This document shows positions 30,937 to 32,497 of a stretch of 32,497 nucleotides of DNA, piece after piece. Positions within the stretch are counted from its first letter, which is position 1, and each line of letters opens with the position of its first letter. The notes under the pieces were generated by a model that saw only the letters and a list, made by a program, of their open reading frames with translations, did no database searches and was not told where the DNA came from. The position numbers and the translations under genes were made by a program. The stretch comes from Candidatus Paceibacter sp. (GTDB lineage Bacteria > Patescibacteriota > Minisyncoccia > Phycocordibacterales > GCA-2747955). The stretch spans positions 1-32,497 of the forward strand of contig JABACC010000011.1 in assembly GCA_014237915.1 (NCBI GenBank), in the 5' to 3' direction.

Positions 30937-32178
30937 TTATAAAATTACTATTCCTGCTTTTTTAAAATTTATATTTTTTTTAATAAATTTTATTATATCA
31001 GTATTTTTTAAGCCTCTAAGTTCTTTAAGATACTCTTTCTTGTTGGGTAATGGGTAGTGGTTTAAAATTGAATCTTCATATCTTTCAAAAACTTCAAAAA
31101 CATTATCTTCTTTAGACAAAACGATTTTTTTAATCTCTTTTTTTAAAGACTCACAAAAACCCTTTTCTGAAAACTTTTTTTCTAAAAATATTAAAACTTC
31201 TTCAATTTCATTTAAGCTCTTTTTAACTTTTTCTCTTTGAGTTGAATACTGAATATTAATTTCTATATAATCATAATTTTTGGTGACTTCAGAGTCTATA
31301 TGATAAACCAATTTTTTATCTTTTTTTAATTTTTCATAAAGAAGATTATTTTCTCTTCCAGATAAGTAAAAATTTATCATGTCCAAAACAAGTATTTTTT
31401 TTAAATCTGCCTTACCTCTTTCTATATTAAAATGTATTAAAATATTAGAAAAATCCTTCCCTTTTTCCTCGTTAATAACTTTTGGTTTAAAATCTACAGA
31501 AGAATTCTTTTTTTTAATTAACTTTCTATTTTTTTTATCTTTTTTGATTATATTAAGATTATTTTTGGTAAAAGTTTTTACGATGTCTCTTTTTTTGAAA
31601 TCACCTATTAAAAAAAATGATGTGTTCTTAAAAATATACTTTTTTCTATATAAATTTTCTAAATCATTAATAGATATATTTTTCAATGTTTCTTTTTTCC
31701 CTAATATGTTATTTGAGATTGTTGTTTTATTATAAAATGAATTTACTAAAATATCTGATATGTTATCGGATATTTCCTTGTTTGAATTATAAAAATTTAT
31801 TTCATTAAAAATGTCTATTTTTTCCCCTTGAAGTCTCTCTTTAGAAATCAAAGCTTTATCTATTTTCAAACTTTTTAAATAAAAATTAATAACATCCTCT
31901 AAATATTTTTTTTCATGTTTAAAAGAGAAGACGGTATTGTCTCCGTTTGTGTAAAAATCTAAGTTTTTAATTTTTTTTTCTAAAAATTTTTTATTATCGT
32001 TAGAGCTGGAAATTAATTCGAAAAAAATATGTTCGGCAAGATGAGCAAGTCCTTGTTTGCTAACCGAATCCTCTCTGCTTCCTGAATGCACAACGAATCC
32101 AGAGAGCAAATATTTAGTTTTTACATTATTTAAAACAATAATCCTCAGGCCGTTCTCTAAATAAAATTCATCTACCAT
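30937..32178 (-). CDS. M16-family zinc metallopeptidase
   Basis: The product has 413 residues. The inverted zinc motif HLAEH (in GLAHLAEHIFFE, about residues 46-50) and the downstream glutamate region EKIDIFNEINFY define an active M16B-type protease. The second half (DFSNILIHFNIERG onward) is the structural M16 C-domain. It has no signal peptide, so it is cytoplasmic. M16 enzymes degrade oligopeptides and in some RiPP pathways process precursors; a link with the small proteins on either side is inference. A TATAAT lies 6 nt before the ATG, so it is predicted leaderless. The plus-strand ORF 31379 is a shadow. Confidence 0.9.
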   Translation of the reverse strand: MVDEFYLENGLRIIVLNNVKTKYLLSGFVVHSGSREDSVSKQGLAHLAEHIFFELISSSNDNKKFLEKKIKNLDFYTNGDNTVFSFKHEKKYLEDVINFYLKSLKIDKALISKERLQGEKIDIFNEINFYNSNKEISDNISDILVNSFYNKTTISNNILGKKETLKNISINDLENLYRKKYIFKNTSFFLIGDFKKRDIVKTFTKNNLNIIKKDKKNRKLIKKKNSSVDFKPKVINEEKGKDFSNILIHFNIERGKADLKKILVLDMINFYLSGRENNLLYEKLKKDKKLVYHIDSEVTKNYDYIEINIQYSTQREKVKKSLNEIEEVLIFLEKKFSEKGFCESLKKEIKKIVLSKEDNVFEVFERYEDSILNHYPLPNKKEYLKELRGLKNTDIIKFIKKNINFKKAGIVIL

Positions 32179-32184
32179 GAAAAA

Positions 32185-32190
32185 ATTATA
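32185..32190 (-). promoter_or_regulatory. -10 box of the M16 gene, leaderless-type
   Basis: TATAAT lies 6 nt before the ATG, right after the terminator of the gene at 32244. Confidence 0.6.
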
Positions 32191-32200
32191 CCATGAAAAA

Positions 32201-32225
32201 AACCGCCGTTTTTTATACGGCGGTT
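32201..32225 (-). terminator. Terminator of the Ser/Lys-rich mini-gene
   Basis: The 8-bp stem AACCGCCG/CGGCGGTT is followed by a T run on the minus strand. Confidence 0.8.
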
Positions 32226-32243
32226 GTTAGGGAGAGATAGAAT

Positions 32244-32399
32244 TTATTTTCTATTTTTTCGACCAACATTTTTCATAGATTTTGAGGGTTTTCCTTTCGA
32301 CGATGATGAACCATAGACGGTTCTATGTCTACTTTTGCTTGTTCCCGCTACAGGAGTTTTTTTACTTTTACTTGAAGAGCCTTTTTTAAACCAAGACAT
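32244..32399 (-). CDS. Ser/Lys-rich basic mini-protein (51 residues)
   Basis: Starting at ATG 32399 (AAAGGGAAAC upstream as SD) it reads MSWFKKGSSSKSKKTPVAGT and continues with Ser/Lys/Arg-rich, low-complexity sequence to GRKNRK. There is no hydrophobic segment beyond the first residues; it is probably disordered and could bind nucleic acid. It shares the 80-bp promoter module with the GRDP-like gene and has its own terminator. The track version starting with TTG in the repeat is less likely. No family was recognised. Confidence 0.65.
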   Translation of the reverse strand: MSWFKKGSSSKSKKTPVAGTSKSRHRTVYGSSSSKGKPSKSMKNVGRKNRK

Positions 32400-32417
32400 T
32401 AGTTTGTTTCCCTTTAT

Positions 32418-32497
32418 AAAGAACGATTGTGCGAAATTGCACAATTTAAATCTTATATTGTTTTTTTTTTTTTGCAAATTGTTGTAAAAATAAAAGA
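32418..32497 (-). promoter_or_regulatory. 80-bp promoter module, copy 2
   Basis: A perfect copy of 30804-30883; it may extend past the window edge. It includes the palindrome TTGTGC-AATTTC-GCACAA and TATAAG. Confidence 0.85.

Noticed and set aside
31379-31735. 118-codon plus-strand ORF opposite the M16 gene
   Set aside because: It is an antisense shadow with Phe/Leu/Lys low-complexity sequence.

Overview
This window is a very A+T-rich bacterial chromosome segment. Compact genes, short versions of universal proteins (RF2, UvrC, RsmI), five-fold cysteine-repeat and baseplate-J-like surface proteins, and many TATAAT boxes placed immediately before start codons all suggest a Patescibacteria/CPR genome, probably Parcubacteria-like. 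That assignment is inference; no rRNA is present. RF2 with an SPF anticodon-mimic and an apparent TGA stop argue for the standard code rather than the UGA=Gly code of Gracilibacteria/Absconditabacteria.

Layout. 1-1.3 kb: an Ig/PKD-type surface protein running off the left edge (-). 1.4-2.9 kb: ruvB and a NUDIX hydrolase (+). 3-14 kb: a long minus-strand run with a lone F1-beta gene, a membrane-anchored baseplate-J-like protein, cyclopropane-fatty-acid synthase, tsaE, rsmI, ndk, murA, a cysteine-repeat protein, a small membrane protein, mutM and a short uvrC. 14-15.4 kb: an orphan helical protein between near-identical palindromes, then a disrupted mini-gene. 15.4-17.2 kb: prfB and a CaCA cation exchanger. 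17.3-17.7 kb: tRNA-Ser(GGA) surrounded by copies of its own ends. 17.8-22 kb: the main accessory locus. 22-25.7 kb: DsbA-like protein, tRNA-Arg(GCG), rpsT, ruvA, a PolA-type 5'-3' exonuclease and a small secreted protein. 25.7-29.3 kb: ileS with a histidine-phosphatase domain inserted. 29.4-32.5 kb: two tiny ORFs, a methyltransferase, a GRDP-like protein with a Cys-rich tail, an M16 peptidase and a Ser/Lys-rich mini-protein.

The best candidate for an undescribed system is 17.8-22 kb. A 68-residue peptide carrying three AGQG-x3-AT repeats lies 21 bp upstream of a YcaO enzyme. Divergent from them are a TrmB-type regulator and, 1 bp after it, a PEP-synthase-like ATP-grasp/phosphohistidine protein that lacks the PEP/pyruvate barrel. 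Two ATTTGTCAAAT palindromes lie in the shared promoter region. This reads as a multicore RiPP-like pathway with its own regulator and an unusual phosphotransfer enzyme. No transporter or dedicated protease is seen next to it.

Other themes: (i) at least ten genes have a -10 box 6-9 nt before ATG, implying leaderless mRNAs, while small accessory genes carry good Shine-Dalgarno sites; (ii) a family of perfect palindromes with TTC/GAA loops and a GGATTTTG-like core serves as intergenic hairpins and also lies inside the tsaE and mutM reading frames; (iii) both tRNA genes are followed by an inverted copy of their own 3' end fused to the same ~55-bp repeat; (iv) a perfect 80-bp promoter/palindrome module precedes two unrelated genes near the right edge.
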